Of a DNA stretch of 56,343 nt, positions 8,366 to 17,338 are shown in pieces (the first letter of the stretch is position 1; each line of letters opens with the position of its first letter). The stretch is from Olavius sp. associated proteobacterium Delta 1 (GTDB taxonomy: Bacteria > Desulfobacterota > Desulfobacteria > Desulfobacterales > JAFDCJ01). Position numbers and translations under genes: made by a program. The notes under the pieces are model-generated. The model saw only the letters and a list, made by a program, of their open reading frames with translations, searched no databases and was not told the DNA's origin. Where the stretch lies: contig CACVKW010001255.1 of NCBI GenBank assembly GCA_902749685.1, forward strand, positions 1 to 56,343. Direction: 5' to 3'.

Positions 8366-10368
8366 GTTCGAATACATCTGATCCGCTCGCAGGCCTTTTC
8401 GGCAGTCGGCAGTGGCTTATTTTCTGGTTGATAGCGGTGGCACTGACTGTCGGGCTGTATTTGCTGAGAGACTTCCTACCGTGGGCGGTTGAATATCCGC
8501 GCGCCTGGGTCGTGCCGCTTAAATTCTGGGTCAGCGATTTTATGAAATGGTTGATTAATGAAGCTGACCTCGGCCTTTTCACCTTCAAAGAATTCACCCG
8601 TTCCATCTCCTGGGTCTTGAACTGGTTTCTTCTGGCCGCCCACGGGATTTTTGCGGGAGGGGTAAAAATCCCATTAAACGGCGATGCCTTTTTCCAGATC
8701 CCGCCAATATCATGGGTGGCGCTGATCTCCGTACTGGTCCTGGCGGCTTACTGGATCCGTGATATAGGACTTTCGATTCTTGTCGGTTGCTGCTTTCTTT
8801 ACCTGGCCGTTTTCGGTCAGTGGGAAAGTGCCATGGTGACCCTGGCTTCCATCATGGTGGCGGTGCCCCTGGGTGTTTTCAGCGGTTTAATGCTCGGTGT
8901 CATATCCTATCGACACCCTTGGTTCGCCAAAGCCATTTCACCGGTGTTGGACCTTATGCAGACGGTGCCGGTGTTTGCCTACCTGGTGCCGGTGCTGTTT
9001 TTATTCGGCTTCGGCCCGGTGGCGGCGATGACGGCCACCCTTATTTATGCAGTGCCTCCCATGGTTCGCTGTGCGCTGGTGGCGCTCGAACAGGTGTCAA
9101 CGGAGATTGTTGAGTTCGGTCGCATGACCGGCTGCTCCCGGCGTCAATTGATGTGGAAGGTAATGATTCCTGCCGCGCGACCCACCCTGCTAGTCGGCCT
9201 GAACCAGGTCATCATGCTTTCCCTCAACATGGTGATCATCGCCTCGATGATCGGAGCCGGCGGTCTGGGTTATGATGTCCTGCATGCCCTGCGACGGCTT
9301 GCCATCGGAGAAGGTGTCGAGGCCGGCGTTGCCATCACCCTCCTAGCCATCGCGCTAGATCGATTGAGCCAATCTTACGCCGTTCAGCGACCCAAACAAA
9401 TGGCGAAAGAATTGGGATTTATCCGGTCCCACCCTCGTCTATTAACGGCCCTGGCTATCATTCTGGTCATTTCCGTGCTTGGTTTATTTATTCCCGTCAT
9501 TGCAAATTACCCGGATAACCTTACGCTTACCACGGGCGACTTCTGGGAGAAGATGATTACCTGGATCAACATTAACTTTTTCGATATTATTGATATGACC
9601 AAAGCCTGGCTGCTGATCCATGTACTGGTTCCCGTCAAACGATTTCTCATCGCCCTGCCCTGGATGGGGGTGGTCAGCCTGGTGGCACTAGCCGGTTTGC
9701 AGCTCGGGGGCTGGCGGCTCGCCCTGCTGGTTTCCTTACTTGCCGTTTTCATTGTGATAACCGGAAACTGGGAAAAAGCAATGATCACCACCTACCTTAT
9801 CGGGATATCGGTTTTTATAGCCTCGCTGATCGGAATGCCGCTGGGGGTGTGGGCGGCGGCCAGCAGCCGGGTCCACCGGGTAATCCAGGTCATCATTGAC
9901 ACCCTGCAAACCCTGCCGGCATTCGTTTATCTTATTCCGGTCGTCATGCTGTTTCGAGTCGGGGATTTCTCCGCCATGATTGCGGTGGTGGCCTATTCCC
10001 TGGTGCCGGTCATTCGCTACACCGATCATGGCATTCGCCAGGTACCGGCCGCAATGATCGAGGCCGCGACTGTTTCCGGTTGTACCCGGCGGCAGATTCT
10101 ATGGAAAGTCCAGTTGCCGCTGGCCATACCTGAAATTATGCTGGGAGTCAATCAAACGATCATGCTGGGCCTCAGTATGCTGGTCATCACGGCCCTGGTA
10201 GGAACGCGGGATCTGGGTCAGGAAGTCTACATTGCGTTGACTAAAGCGGACACCGGCCGTGGCCTCGTCGCCGGACTGTGCGTCGCCTTTATCGCCATTA
10301 TCTCTGATAGACTGATCATGGCCTGGAGCACGGAAAGAAAGAAACTGCTGGGACTCAGCGATACTTAA
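8362..10368 (+). CDS. proW: Double-length (fused) ProW-type permease
   Basis: 668 residues, about twice a usual ProW. It contains two complete permease cores, each with its own ATPase-coupling loop: EFGRMTGCSRRQLMWKV in the first half and EAATVSGCTRRQILWKV in the second. Both halves end with a typical conserved segment (MIGAGGLGYDV and LVGTRDLGQEV). A single chain could thus supply both transmembrane halves of the importer, with the ATPase at 7283 as dimer. It starts with GTG overlapping the ATPase stop by four bases. Many hydrophobic segments support an inner-membrane location. The two halves are diverged, so the duplication is not recent. Confidence 0.88.
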   Translation: MSSNTSDPLAGLFGSRQWLIFWLIAVALTVGLYLLRDFLPWAVEYPRAWVVPLKFWVSDFMKWLINEADLGLFTFKEFTRSISWVLNWFLLAAHGIFAGGVKIPLNGDAFFQIPPISWVALISVLVLAAYWIRDIGLSILVGCCFLYLAVFGQWESAMVTLASIMVAVPLGVFSGLMLGVISYRHPWFAKAISPVLDLMQTVPVFAYLVPVLFLFGFGPVAAMTATLIYAVPPMVRCALVALEQVSTEIVEFGRMTGCSRRQLMWKVMIPAARPTLLVGLNQVIMLSLNMVIIASMIGAGGLGYDVLHALRRLAIGEGVEAGVAITLLAIALDRLSQSYAVQRPKQMAKELGFIRSHPRLLTALAIILVISVLGLFIPVIANYPDNLTLTTGDFWEKMITWININFFDIIDMTKAWLLIHVLVPVKRFLIALPWMGVVSLVALAGLQLGGWRLALLVSLLAVFIVITGNWEKAMITTYLIGISVFIASLIGMPLGVWAAASSRVHRVIQVIIDTLQTLPAFVYLIPVVMLFRVGDFSAMIAVVAYSLVPVIRYTDHGIRQVPAAMIEAATVSGCTRRQILWKVQLPLAIPEIMLGVNQTIMLGLSMLVITALVGTRDLGQEVYIALTKADTGRGLVAGLCVAFIAIISDRLIMAWSTERKKLLGLSDT

Positions 10369-10557
10369 TGCCTGAATATCGCGCTCAAATAACCCTTGGT
10401 GAAGTTTGAGATCAAGTTACCAATTAGGGGCTGGCTCAAGGCGCAAGGCTAACGGCGCAAGGTTGAGGTATATTTTCAATTTTATGCAGTTTTTCATGTC
10501 TAAATATTTATGATCGGCTCTGTAATTAGTGATTGGTTGAAGACCGGAAGGAGATAT

Positions 10558-11439
10558 ATGAGCGACAAAGCCCGCGACAAGGTCGCATCCCTGGATTTTT
10601 GGTCCTCGGCTGTCGATCCGGCGCCGCTGGATGGCGGTATTACCAATACCAATTTTGTTGTCAATGATCGTGGCCAGCGTTTCGTCGTCAGGGTCGGGGA
10701 CGATATCCCGCTGCACGGAGTCATGCGATTTAATGAGATTGCGGCAGCACGTGCCGCTTACGCCGCCGGTATCTCGCCCGAAATAGTCCACCAGGCAGAC
10801 GGCGTTTTTGTGATGCGCTTCGTAGAAGGGCATACTCTGTCTGAAGCGAATGTCCGCCAGCAGTCGAATTTGGAGCGGATCATCCCCCTGATTCGAGCCT
10901 GCCACACCGAAATCCCGCAATACCTTAAAGGTCCGATGCTTGTTTTCTGGCCTTTTCACGTTTGCCGAAGCTACATTCTGACTGCCAGGGAGGGTAACAG
11001 TCGCATGATGAACTCCCTTGAGCACTTTGCTGACATTAACGCAGAACTCGAAAAAGCGATTGGCGAAGTAAAAATAGTATTCGGACATAATGATCTATTG
11101 GCCGCCAACTTCATCGACGACGGCCAACGGCTGTGGCTTCTTGACTGGGACTATGCCGGCTTTAACACCGGCCTCTTTGATCTGGCCGGACTTTCTTCCA
11201 ATAATGAACTTTCCCCGGAACAGGAAAACTGGGTCCTGGAAACCTACTATCAACAGCCGGTGACAGACAGGCAACGCCGTCGGCTTGCCGCAATGAAGTG
11301 TGTTTCCCTGTTGCGCGAAACCCTATGGAGCATCGTTTCGGAGATACACTCGAGCCTTGCGTTTGACTACGAAAATTACACCCAAAAAAACCTCACTAGA
11401 TTAGAGCAGGCATATGAAGCATTTCAACAGATGCGCTGA
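10558..11439 (+). CDS. Choline/ethanolamine kinase-like phosphotransferase, paralogue A
   Basis: 293 residues in the protein-kinase-like APH/ChoK fold. The family uses ATP to phosphorylate a hydroxyl of choline, ethanolamine or a similar small amino alcohol. An N-terminal glycine-rich TNTNFVV element, the canonical catalytic HNDLLAANF (His177, Asp179, Asn184) and the metal-binding Asp in LLDWDYAG are all present. I chose the ATG at 10558 because AAGGAGATAT lies directly upstream; an earlier in-frame ATG at 10510 lacks a site. It sits 15 bases before paralogue B and downstream of the betaine importer, so it may act on an imported amine. Substrate unknown. Confidence 0.82.
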   Translation: MSDKARDKVASLDFWSSAVDPAPLDGGITNTNFVVNDRGQRFVVRVGDDIPLHGVMRFNEIAAARAAYAAGISPEIVHQADGVFVMRFVEGHTLSEANVRQQSNLERIIPLIRACHTEIPQYLKGPMLVFWPFHVCRSYILTAREGNSRMMNSLEHFADINAELEKAIGEVKIVFGHNDLLAANFIDDGQRLWLLDWDYAGFNTGLFDLAGLSSNNELSPEQENWVLETYYQQPVTDRQRRRLAAMKCVSLLRETLWSIVSEIHSSLAFDYENYTQKNLTRLEQAYEAFQQMR

Positions 11440-11454
11440 AAAAGGAGAACGGTG

Positions 11455-12363
11455 ATGACGATTACAATTGAAGAAGTCGTTCAAAAAATAGATGACTGGC
11501 GAAATAAACAGGTAGAAATTCAAGAGATGACCGGCGGCCTGACCAATAAAAACTTTAGCGTTAGTGTTGAAGGTCAGCCATTTTTTGTGCGTATTCCGGG
11601 AGCCAGCACCGACCTTCTGGCTATCGACCGGGACAACGAATATCACAGCTCGAAAGCTGCCGCTGCGGCCGGGATCGGGCCACAAGTATTGTACCACCTG
11701 CCTGACCACAAGGTGATGGTACTGGAATTTATAGACGGTGAGACCATGTCAATCGAAACATTGGGTGCTCCCGGGATGCCGACCCGAATTGCGCAATCGC
11801 TAAAGAAACTGCATGCCGGCGCGAAATGCCTGAATGAATTCAACATGTTTCGGCTGGTGGAATTTTATCTGGATATCGTTGAAAAACACCAGGTTCGAAT
11901 TCCGGACGATTACCGTGATCGTATGTCCATTCTAAGCCGCATAGAAGCCTCCGTCCAAAAGAAAAGTCTGGCCAGCGTGCCGTGCAATAATGACCTGCTG
12001 GCTGAAAATTATATCGATGACGGCCAGATGCTCTGGCTGATCGATTATGAGTACAGCGGGAACAATGATCCATGTTTTGAACTGGGCAACACCTGCCAGG
12101 AACAGCAGTACAATGAAGATCAGTATGCTGAAATTTGTGCCGCATATTTTGGGGAAACGCAGCGCAGCCTGTTGGCACGCATGTATTTATATTCCATTAT
12201 GTCCGATTTTGGCTGGACCTTATGGGGGTCGATTCAAAACAAAATATCGCAGTTGGATTTTGACTTCTGGGAATACGCCGTTGGACGTTGGGAACGGGCT
12301 TTGGGGATGCTGGATTCCAACGAATTCCCCAAATGGTTGGAGGACGCGGGAAGAGAAGATTGA
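11455..12363 (+). CDS. Choline-kinase-like phosphotransferase, paralogue B (His of HxD replaced by Asn)
   Basis: 302 residues of the choline-kinase-like fold, closely related to paralogue C at 19615 and less so to A just upstream. The catalytic segment reads CNNDLLAENYIDDG: the presumed catalytic Asp180 and Asn185 are kept, but the histidine of the usual HND motif is Asn178. The second metal Asp is in WLIDYEYSG. The gene starts 15 bases after paralogue A and has its own AAAGGAG, so the pair is very likely one operon. GTG at 11452 is an alternative start directly before the chosen ATG. Whether the histidine change alters activity or only marks a subfamily cannot be told from sequence. Confidence 0.8.
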   Translation: MTITIEEVVQKIDDWRNKQVEIQEMTGGLTNKNFSVSVEGQPFFVRIPGASTDLLAIDRDNEYHSSKAAAAAGIGPQVLYHLPDHKVMVLEFIDGETMSIETLGAPGMPTRIAQSLKKLHAGAKCLNEFNMFRLVEFYLDIVEKHQVRIPDDYRDRMSILSRIEASVQKKSLASVPCNNDLLAENYIDDGQMLWLIDYEYSGNNDPCFELGNTCQEQQYNEDQYAEICAAYFGETQRSLLARMYLYSIMSDFGWTLWGSIQNKISQLDFDFWEYAVGRWERALGMLDSNEFPKWLEDAGRED

Positions 12364-12853
12364 AAATTGAAGACTGAAGATTTAATGATATCGCTTCGCT
12401 CCGTCTTTTTATAAATAGATCGTTCGGCCCTGGCATTAGACCCTGAGGCTCTCGATAGGCTGAATACAATGCTTAAATCCGGCGGCGGCGCTGACACTTG
12501 AAACTGATAAAACCAACTGCCAATTTATTATCGGTAAATTTGTATTACTAATACAACATAGCTTTTAAGACCAGGTTTAGGTGAATCGGTCTGGGCCAGG
12601 GAATATTGGGCATGAAAAGCGGAAAACGGACTATCCTACAAGAAATGTTAAATCTGCAGTAGTTGATGATGTTTGTCAGACATCCATTTTCTGCTTTTAT
12701 CATAGAAGTACTCCATCAAAACAAAACAATCAATGCAAAAATATGCGCTTTGGTTTTTTCTTAAAACCCATCATTCCATAATTCCAACATTCCATAATTC
12801 TCCGCCTCCGGCGGATGAGCGAAGCGAACTAACTTGTAACTTCTTAGTAACAA
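12364..12853. repeat. Intergenic spacer with repeat R3 (copy 2)
   Basis: No gene is recognised. Immediately after the stop codon, bases 12360-12470 carry a copy of the R3 repeat (ATTGAAAATTGAAGA, then ATATCGCTTCGCTCCGTC, then CCCTGAGGCTCTCGA). It matches 5697-5800 over most of its length. Bases 12770-12800 hold the ATTCCAACATTCCATAATTC repeat word, also present near 26247-26270. The stretch in between is A/T-rich with no protein-like frame. Confidence 0.6.
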
Positions 12854-13360
12854 TTCGGAACCATTCAACTGGAACATTTGGTCGGGGTTGTCGGTGAAAC
12901 TCTTGATGTGGTGCGGTTTTTAAGTCAACCGGTAAAAGTTCACAAAGGTGATCCTTTAAGATGCAATCAGATTATGGATCAACTGGAAAATTGCATCGAA
13001 ATTACCTGCAGTGCCTACATGGAAGACGAAGATGCTATAAAATGGTTTGCCGGCCGCGATGACTGGCATGATTCCATCTGCGGTGTCAAATCGCCGCTGA
13101 TCGGCATGGACAATCTGAACTTTTTTTCGATCGAAGCCATTATCAAAGATTGTGACGCCCAGCGTCACAATCTTAAAAACAGGGTGGATCAACCCGGTGT
13201 CAAGCCGCTGCACCTCCCGACGGATCCTGAGGCATTTGAGGTCATTCAGCGGGTGGCAAGCTACGATTATCATGTGGATTATCACACCACGGCCAATATT
13301 TCGGCGTTTGATGACCGGACACGCGATCTGGCTGAAAAAGGATTGCTGCCGAAACGCTGA
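12854..13360 (+). pseudogene. Unrecognised gene, probably 5'-truncated
   Basis: An open frame with protein-like composition runs from just after a stop at 12848 to 13360. The only start codons near the beginning are non-ATG (for example TTG at 12878), and there is no Shine-Dalgarno, so I read it as the C-terminal 160 or so residues of a lost gene. The product is soluble and acidic, with motifs WFAGRDDWHDSICG, IKDCDAQRHNLKN and YDYHVDYHTTANISAF. I do not recognise the family. It borders the region of other fragments at 13.6-14.8 kb, which supports the decay reading. A short intact gene using a rare start cannot be excluded. Confidence 0.5.
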
Positions 13361-13562
13361 AGATGGAGATTATTCGGCAGGAAGACATCTACAATCAGAA
13401 GTCACTATTACTATAATCAAAATTGAGCGATTTGATTGACATTCAAGTCCTTGCGGGCAGGGATAAACCCCGCCCCTACACACGAAGCTCATTCTCAAAA
13501 GTAGCAGCGGGGTTTATCCCCATAAGCGCTAAGTTGTTTTTGTGGGGAGGAACTGAAAAAAA

Positions 13563-13599
13563 GAACATCGAACATCGAACGTCCAACATCGAATGCTGA
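13563..13599. repeat. GAACATCGAACG-type repeat at the MscS truncation point
   Basis: Direct reiteration of the word family GAACATCGAAC / GTCCAACATCGAA. The same family occurs at 33002-33040, 33196-33235, 35340-35367 and 35586-35620, in both orientations. Here it directly abuts the end of the MscS fragment on the minus strand. Confidence 0.7.
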
Positions 13600-13609
13600 A
13601 TGGGAAAAG

Positions 13610-14005
13610 ACGAAGAAACAGACGTCAAAATTGGCCGACGAGTCTCCCTGGCCTTTAAACCTGGTCAACGGGGCAGGGACGTGCAGGATCTCCGGCACCG
13701 CAAGGGCGGCGTCAAGGAGAATTTGCTGGACACGTGCCGGATCATAAATTGGTGCGATTGACTCCCGTACCGTAGTCCAATATGGGTCATCCGGGAAGCT
13801 ATAGTTCAGGATACTCGAATCCGCCGCGGTGCTGTTCGGTATGCTGATTAGAGTCTCGTATAGGGTCTGTTCCTGGTCGTTCGCCAGGTCATGTCCACGA
13901 CTTGACCTTCTTGTTCACCTATTTTTACCCAATCGCCAACTCGAAAGGGGCGTTCGACGTTCAAGGCGATGCCGGCAACCCGGTAAATATCACCGCCTCT
14001 GAAGG
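13610..14005 (-). pseudogene. Mechanosensitive channel (MscS) fragment, frameshifted and truncated
   Basis: On the minus strand, bases about 14005-13870 encode AGIALNVERPFRVGDWVKIG and QVVDMTWRTTRNR, the signature of the MscS pore-helix end and beta domain. A change of frame near 13860 then gives ETLISIPNS, NYSFPDD and, further on, ILHVPAPL and GDSSANFDV, which are the following MscS parts. The transmembrane N-terminus is missing and the C-terminus stops at a GAACATCGAAC repeat. A frameshift plus loss of both ends makes this a remnant, not a working channel. It is joined upstream to a fragment of an unrelated protein. Confidence 0.75.
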
Positions 14006-14150
14006 AAGACTCGCTGGTATCATGCCCTATCACCATGAGGATCTTTGCATGCTCGTGGATTTCCAATGCCTCTTGGCGTGCAAGATAGGGGTCGTTTTGA
14101 TCGTCGAAGATCACTAATTCGACCTTTTTTCCATCCAAAAAGCTTCGTTC
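14005..14150 (-). pseudogene. Fragment of a periplasmic ligand-binding protein (Peripla_BP_6/LivJ-like)
   Basis: About 48 codons on the minus strand read DGKKVELVIFDDQNDPYLAR, then EALEIHEHAKILMVIGHDTS. This is the early part of a branched-chain-amino-acid-type binding protein or sensor domain. It is fused in frame to the MscS fragment on one side and abuts an oligopeptide-binding-protein fragment, in another frame, on the other. Nothing else of the gene remains, so it is a relic. Confidence 0.65.
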
Positions 14151-14785
14151 CACTTCGCGCCGGAACGGAACCCTTCATTCAGTATCAGGTCGGCGGGACG
14201 TTCGGTCCATCTTGTACCGAAGAAAGGCGTTTTCATCCAGTGCTCCGACCAATACGCGCCCGCCTTAGCCAACTTGATGGTCACCCGAATGCCGGCCTTG
14301 GCCGCCATGTCCTTATATGCGACCGCCATCGGTATCATATACGCATTGACATCTGCAACCGTCAGTTCTACGTCGAGGCCCTCCGGGTAGCCGGCCTCGG
14401 TCAGCAAGGCGCGGACGTGCTTGAAGTCTTGCGGACGGTCGAGCTTCAAATAAAACGGATCTTGCGACCAGACCGGATGGTCATGCGCGACCATGCCATG
14501 TCCCCGCAGCACCAGATCGATCATCTTGCGACGATCGACGACGCGTTTCATGGCTGTGCGTACCCGAATGTCACTAAACGGAGCGACGGTGGTGTTCATC
14601 ACCAGCGCGTGCCATGAGCCTGTAGGCATTTCCTGAAGGGTAAAATTGTCGTCATTTTGAAATAATTGCACATGAAACGACGAAAGTCGGTCCACATAGT
14701 CGAGCTGGCCATGACTGTTTGCTGCTATAGATCGGGAAATTGTCTCGAATCCTCGACCGACGAATCGACCGGGATCTTGTGTTGT
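14114..14785 (-). pseudogene. Oligopeptide/nickel-type substrate-binding protein (SBP_bac_5) internal fragment
   Basis: An open frame on the minus strand encodes about 215 residues of a family-5 extracellular solute-binding protein. Motifs include GQLDYVDRLSS, GSWHALVMNTTVAPFSDIRV, RTAMKRVVDRRKMIDLVLRG, LLTEAGYPEGLDVELTV and TRWTERPADLILNEGFRSG. There is no signal peptide or start region, since a TAA at 14786 closes the frame upstream, and the last 60 or so residues are missing. It therefore lacks both ends. In intact systems this protein would feed a Dpp/Opp-type importer, none of which is present here. Confidence 0.75.
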
Positions 14786-15309
14786 TTACAAGCCGGTACA
14801 TACTGCGGATGCTGGACTGATCCTCACGGAGGTACGACAGATATGACAATAATTCTCCTGGGCGGAGTCTGTCAAGAAGGAATTATGATAATTCCAACCC
14901 GAATTTAATAACGATCTAATTTTTGGGATATAAATTTTTCAAAGAACAAGTTTTTAGTTGCAAAATTCTATGAATGTTTTAAAATTTATACTAGATCGAC
15001 ATTGTCGAAATTGAAGGTTAATTAGATCTAATTGATTAATAAAGCCCATCTGAAATACGCGTCCAGACGCCTTCTTTTCGCTGACCGCTGCCGGCCAAAT
15101 TATGATTGGTGGCACGGGTAGCTTTTTTTGCAAAATGGCGTCAATCGTTGAACGCGATTATCTGATTTTGAGATGGGTTTTTTAGTTTTCAACCTCCCTA
15201 TCGATAGGACTTAAGCAGGTTAAGTTCATCATTTTTAAGATTCTGTGCGGCTGTGACGGTTGAATTTTTTTCGACTATGCTGGATTTATTTTGTTGAAGA
15301 GGTGAAGAT
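14786..15309. other. A/T-rich spacer with a long-range inverted repeat
   Basis: No gene is recognised between the fragment zone and the MttB-family gene. Bases 14890-15040 are strongly A/T-rich. An inverted pair frames 15041-15186: AAGCCCATCTGAAAT near 15043 and ATTTTGAGATGGGTTTTTT near 15167-15186. The right arm ends in a T run, as in a terminator. The 100-base interior has G/C-rich blocks that could fold. It may be a structured leader or terminator for the gene at 15310, or a relic. I matched it to no known riboswitch. Confidence 0.35.
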
Positions 15310-16752
15310 ATGATGAAATATACTGCTTTCCTTTCAACCGAGGAGGTTGAAAAAGTCCATGACGCATCTTTAGAAATTTTGGAAAATATCGGTGTTCAGG
15401 TACACCTGGAGAAAGCTCGCGATATTTTCGCAAAGCATGGCTGCAAGGTAGACAAAAAAAGCAAGGTCGTAAAATTGCCTCGTAAAGTTGTAGAACTTTA
15501 CCGTCAGGCATTTGTACCGCATTTTACTTTTCGGGGGCGCGTTCCCCATTTTGATCGCACCATTCCGGACGATCGACCCCTCATCGTCACCGCGAGTTCC
15601 GCTCCTAATTTGATCGATCCTGTCAGCGGCGAAGAACGACGCGCCACTTCAGATGATATCGCCGATATCGCTTTTCTGATCAACGAACTGCCCGGTTATG
15701 ATGTCTTTTCGATATCGACCCTGGCCGATGACGCGCCCAAGGGACAACTCAGCCTTTGGCGCTTTTATCCGGCGCTGAAAAACTGTCTGAAGCCGGTAAG
15801 AAGCAATACGCCGAATATGAAGGAACTGCTGCAGGTGCTTGAACTGGGCGCACTGATCGCCGGCAGTGAAGATGCTTACCAAGAGCGACCGCTGATTACT
15901 CATCACTGCTGTCCGGTCGTATCCCCGTTGACCATGGACACTGCTATTACTGAACAGCTCATCTATCTGACCGAAAAAAATCTACCTGTGTATTGTACGA
16001 TTGCGCCCAACGGCGGTATGACCTCGCCCATGACCCTGCTCGGTACCCTGGCGCTTGGAAACGCTGAGTTTCTGGTGGCAAGCGTTCTCATGCAAATGGT
16101 TCGGCCTGAAACTCCCCTGGTCTATGCGGTTTTATCAACTGTCGCGGATATGCGCAAAGGGAATTATGCGCCGGGTGGAATTGAAACCGGAATCATGCAA
16201 ATGGGACATTGCCAGATGGCGCGTTTTTACGATGTTCCTTGCGGCGGCTATATCGGTTTGACCAACGCCCACCTGGATGACGTCCAATCGGGTTATGAAA
16301 CCGGCATGAGCGCTACTTCGGCGTTGCTCGGCGGAGCGGACATGTTTAATATGGGGGGACTTTTAAGCAGTCTTTTGACCTTTGATTTCGGCAAGGCCGT
16401 TATTGATAATGAGATAGGGTTGATGCTCAAACGCATCAACCGGGGATTGGAGTTCAGCACCGAGAATCTCAGCCTTGAATTGATCTCCAAAGTCGGCAAC
16501 GGCGGCTCGTATATGGACCAGGCCGACACCTTCAATCGTATGCGAACAACGGCATTACTGCCCAGCATCGCGTTTCGTGATGTGCGCACCGCTTGGGAGG
16601 ATAAGGGAAAATCCGACGCCCATTCAAGAGCCCTGACTGAAGCCACAAAGATCCTGACCCGTGACAATCCGGCGGTTCTTTTACCGCAAGTAGATGCCAA
16701 AATTCGCGCTCGCTTTAAAGGCTTGACAGCCGGCAACGCCGGTTGGAGTTAG
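15310..16752 (+). CDS. MttB-family (COG5598) corrinoid-dependent methyltransferase, non-pyrrolysine type
   Basis: 480 residues, full length for the trimethylamine methyltransferase superfamily, which moves a methyl group from a quaternary or tertiary amine to a corrinoid protein. Typical segments are FRGRVPHFDRTIPDDRP near the start, TSPMTLLGTLALGNAEFL in the middle and CGGYIGLTNAHLDDVQSG after it. There is no in-frame amber codon inside the frame, so it is not the pyrrolysine-containing MttB. It resembles the glycine betaine and related-amine methyltransferases of the same family. The stop is TAG and the repeat CCTAATCCGGACAA follows within three bases. No cognate corrinoid protein or MtgA/MtbA-type methylase is in this window, so its partners must be elsewhere. 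Confidence 0.85.
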   Translation: MMKYTAFLSTEEVEKVHDASLEILENIGVQVHLEKARDIFAKHGCKVDKKSKVVKLPRKVVELYRQAFVPHFTFRGRVPHFDRTIPDDRPLIVTASSAPNLIDPVSGEERRATSDDIADIAFLINELPGYDVFSISTLADDAPKGQLSLWRFYPALKNCLKPVRSNTPNMKELLQVLELGALIAGSEDAYQERPLITHHCCPVVSPLTMDTAITEQLIYLTEKNLPVYCTIAPNGGMTSPMTLLGTLALGNAEFLVASVLMQMVRPETPLVYAVLSTVADMRKGNYAPGGIETGIMQMGHCQMARFYDVPCGGYIGLTNAHLDDVQSGYETGMSATSALLGGADMFNMGGLLSSLLTFDFGKAVIDNEIGLMLKRINRGLEFSTENLSLELISKVGNGGSYMDQADTFNRMRTTALLPSIAFRDVRTAWEDKGKSDAHSRALTEATKILTRDNPAVLLPQVDAKIRARFKGLTAGNAGWS

Positions 16753-16754
16753 GT

Positions 16755-16775
16755 CCTAATCCGGACAAACCGGAA
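16755..16775. repeat. Short repeat CCTAATCCGGACAAGCCGG (family R4)
   Basis: One of at least six occurrences: 16755-16775, 19356-19373, 21142-21159 (inverted), 29721-29741, 33601-33618 (inverted) and 40538-40557. Two of them lie right at the 3' end of a gene: here three bases after the mttB-like stop, and at 19356 where the repeat supplies the TAA stop of transketolase. Confidence 0.65.
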
Positions 16776-16877
16776 ATACGAATCCTCCAAAGGCGGACAA
16801 GACTCGAAATCCGAAACAAATTCAAAATTCTTAAATTCGAGTGTTTCAAACGAAATCATCGTGCCGATAAATTTGAA

Positions 16878-16958
16878 TCACTCAATTTCAGATATACATT
16901 CCTCGATGATATCCAGTGCCTGATCCATTTCGGCTTCATTGGGAGGGTATCGATGCCC
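16878..16958 (-). pseudogene. Possible C-terminal relic of a class-III aminotransferase
   Basis: Reading the minus strand from about 16958 to the stop at 16878 gives GHRYPPNEAEMDQALDIIEE followed by CISEIE and a stop. This has the look of the last 25 residues of a PLP-dependent aminotransferase. No upstream part is found, since the frame runs into unrelated sequence. The match is short and is offered with low confidence. Confidence 0.3.
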
Positions 16959-16990
16959 TCCCCAAAATCCGATATAATCAGAAGAATATC

Positions 16991-17220
16991 TCACCATTTA
17001 CGGTGGAGAAGCCGTCCTCTTTGAAGGGCGGGTAATTTCCCGCCTGCGTAGTGCCGGCTATGGCTTCACGGTCAAAAAGAATATCGGCTACGCCTATCTG
17101 CCGGTGGATATGGTCACCGGCAAAGCCGGTCTCGAGGTCGATATTTTCGGTGAAACGGTATCCGCCGTAGTTGCGCAGGATGTTTTATACGATCCTGAGG
17201 GTAAAGTCTTGAAAAGATGA
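16991..17220 (+). pseudogene. Frameshifted C-terminal relic of a third DMGDH/SARDH-like gene
   Basis: Bases 16997-17040 encode IYGGEAVLFEGRVIS. From 17041, in a frame offset by one base, the sequence reads RLRSAGYGFTVKKNIGYAYL, then VDIFGETVSAVVAQ and LYDPEGKVLKR with a TGA at 17218. This is the GcvT C-terminal barrel end of the proteins at 383 and 3149 (the latter has RLRSSGYGHTVKKNIGLAYL). About 730 N-terminal residues are gone and there is a one-base shift, so it is dead. It shows that a third copy once lay next to the MttB-family and transketolase genes. Confidence 0.85.
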
Positions 17221-17338
17221 ACCTATCTGTGATACGAGAATTGCAATTTGGGGATGAGGACCTAGTCGTAGATTCTAAAAAATAGGAAAATTGAATGGCG
17301 AAGTATGGAGTTGCTTCGTGTGAAAGGAGAATTCAGGA

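Noticed and set aside
15310..16752. Pyrrolysine-type MttB with TAG readthrough
   Set aside because: There is no internal TAG. The only TAG is the terminal one, directly followed by repeat DNA, and a 57-codon open frame after it has no family-like content.
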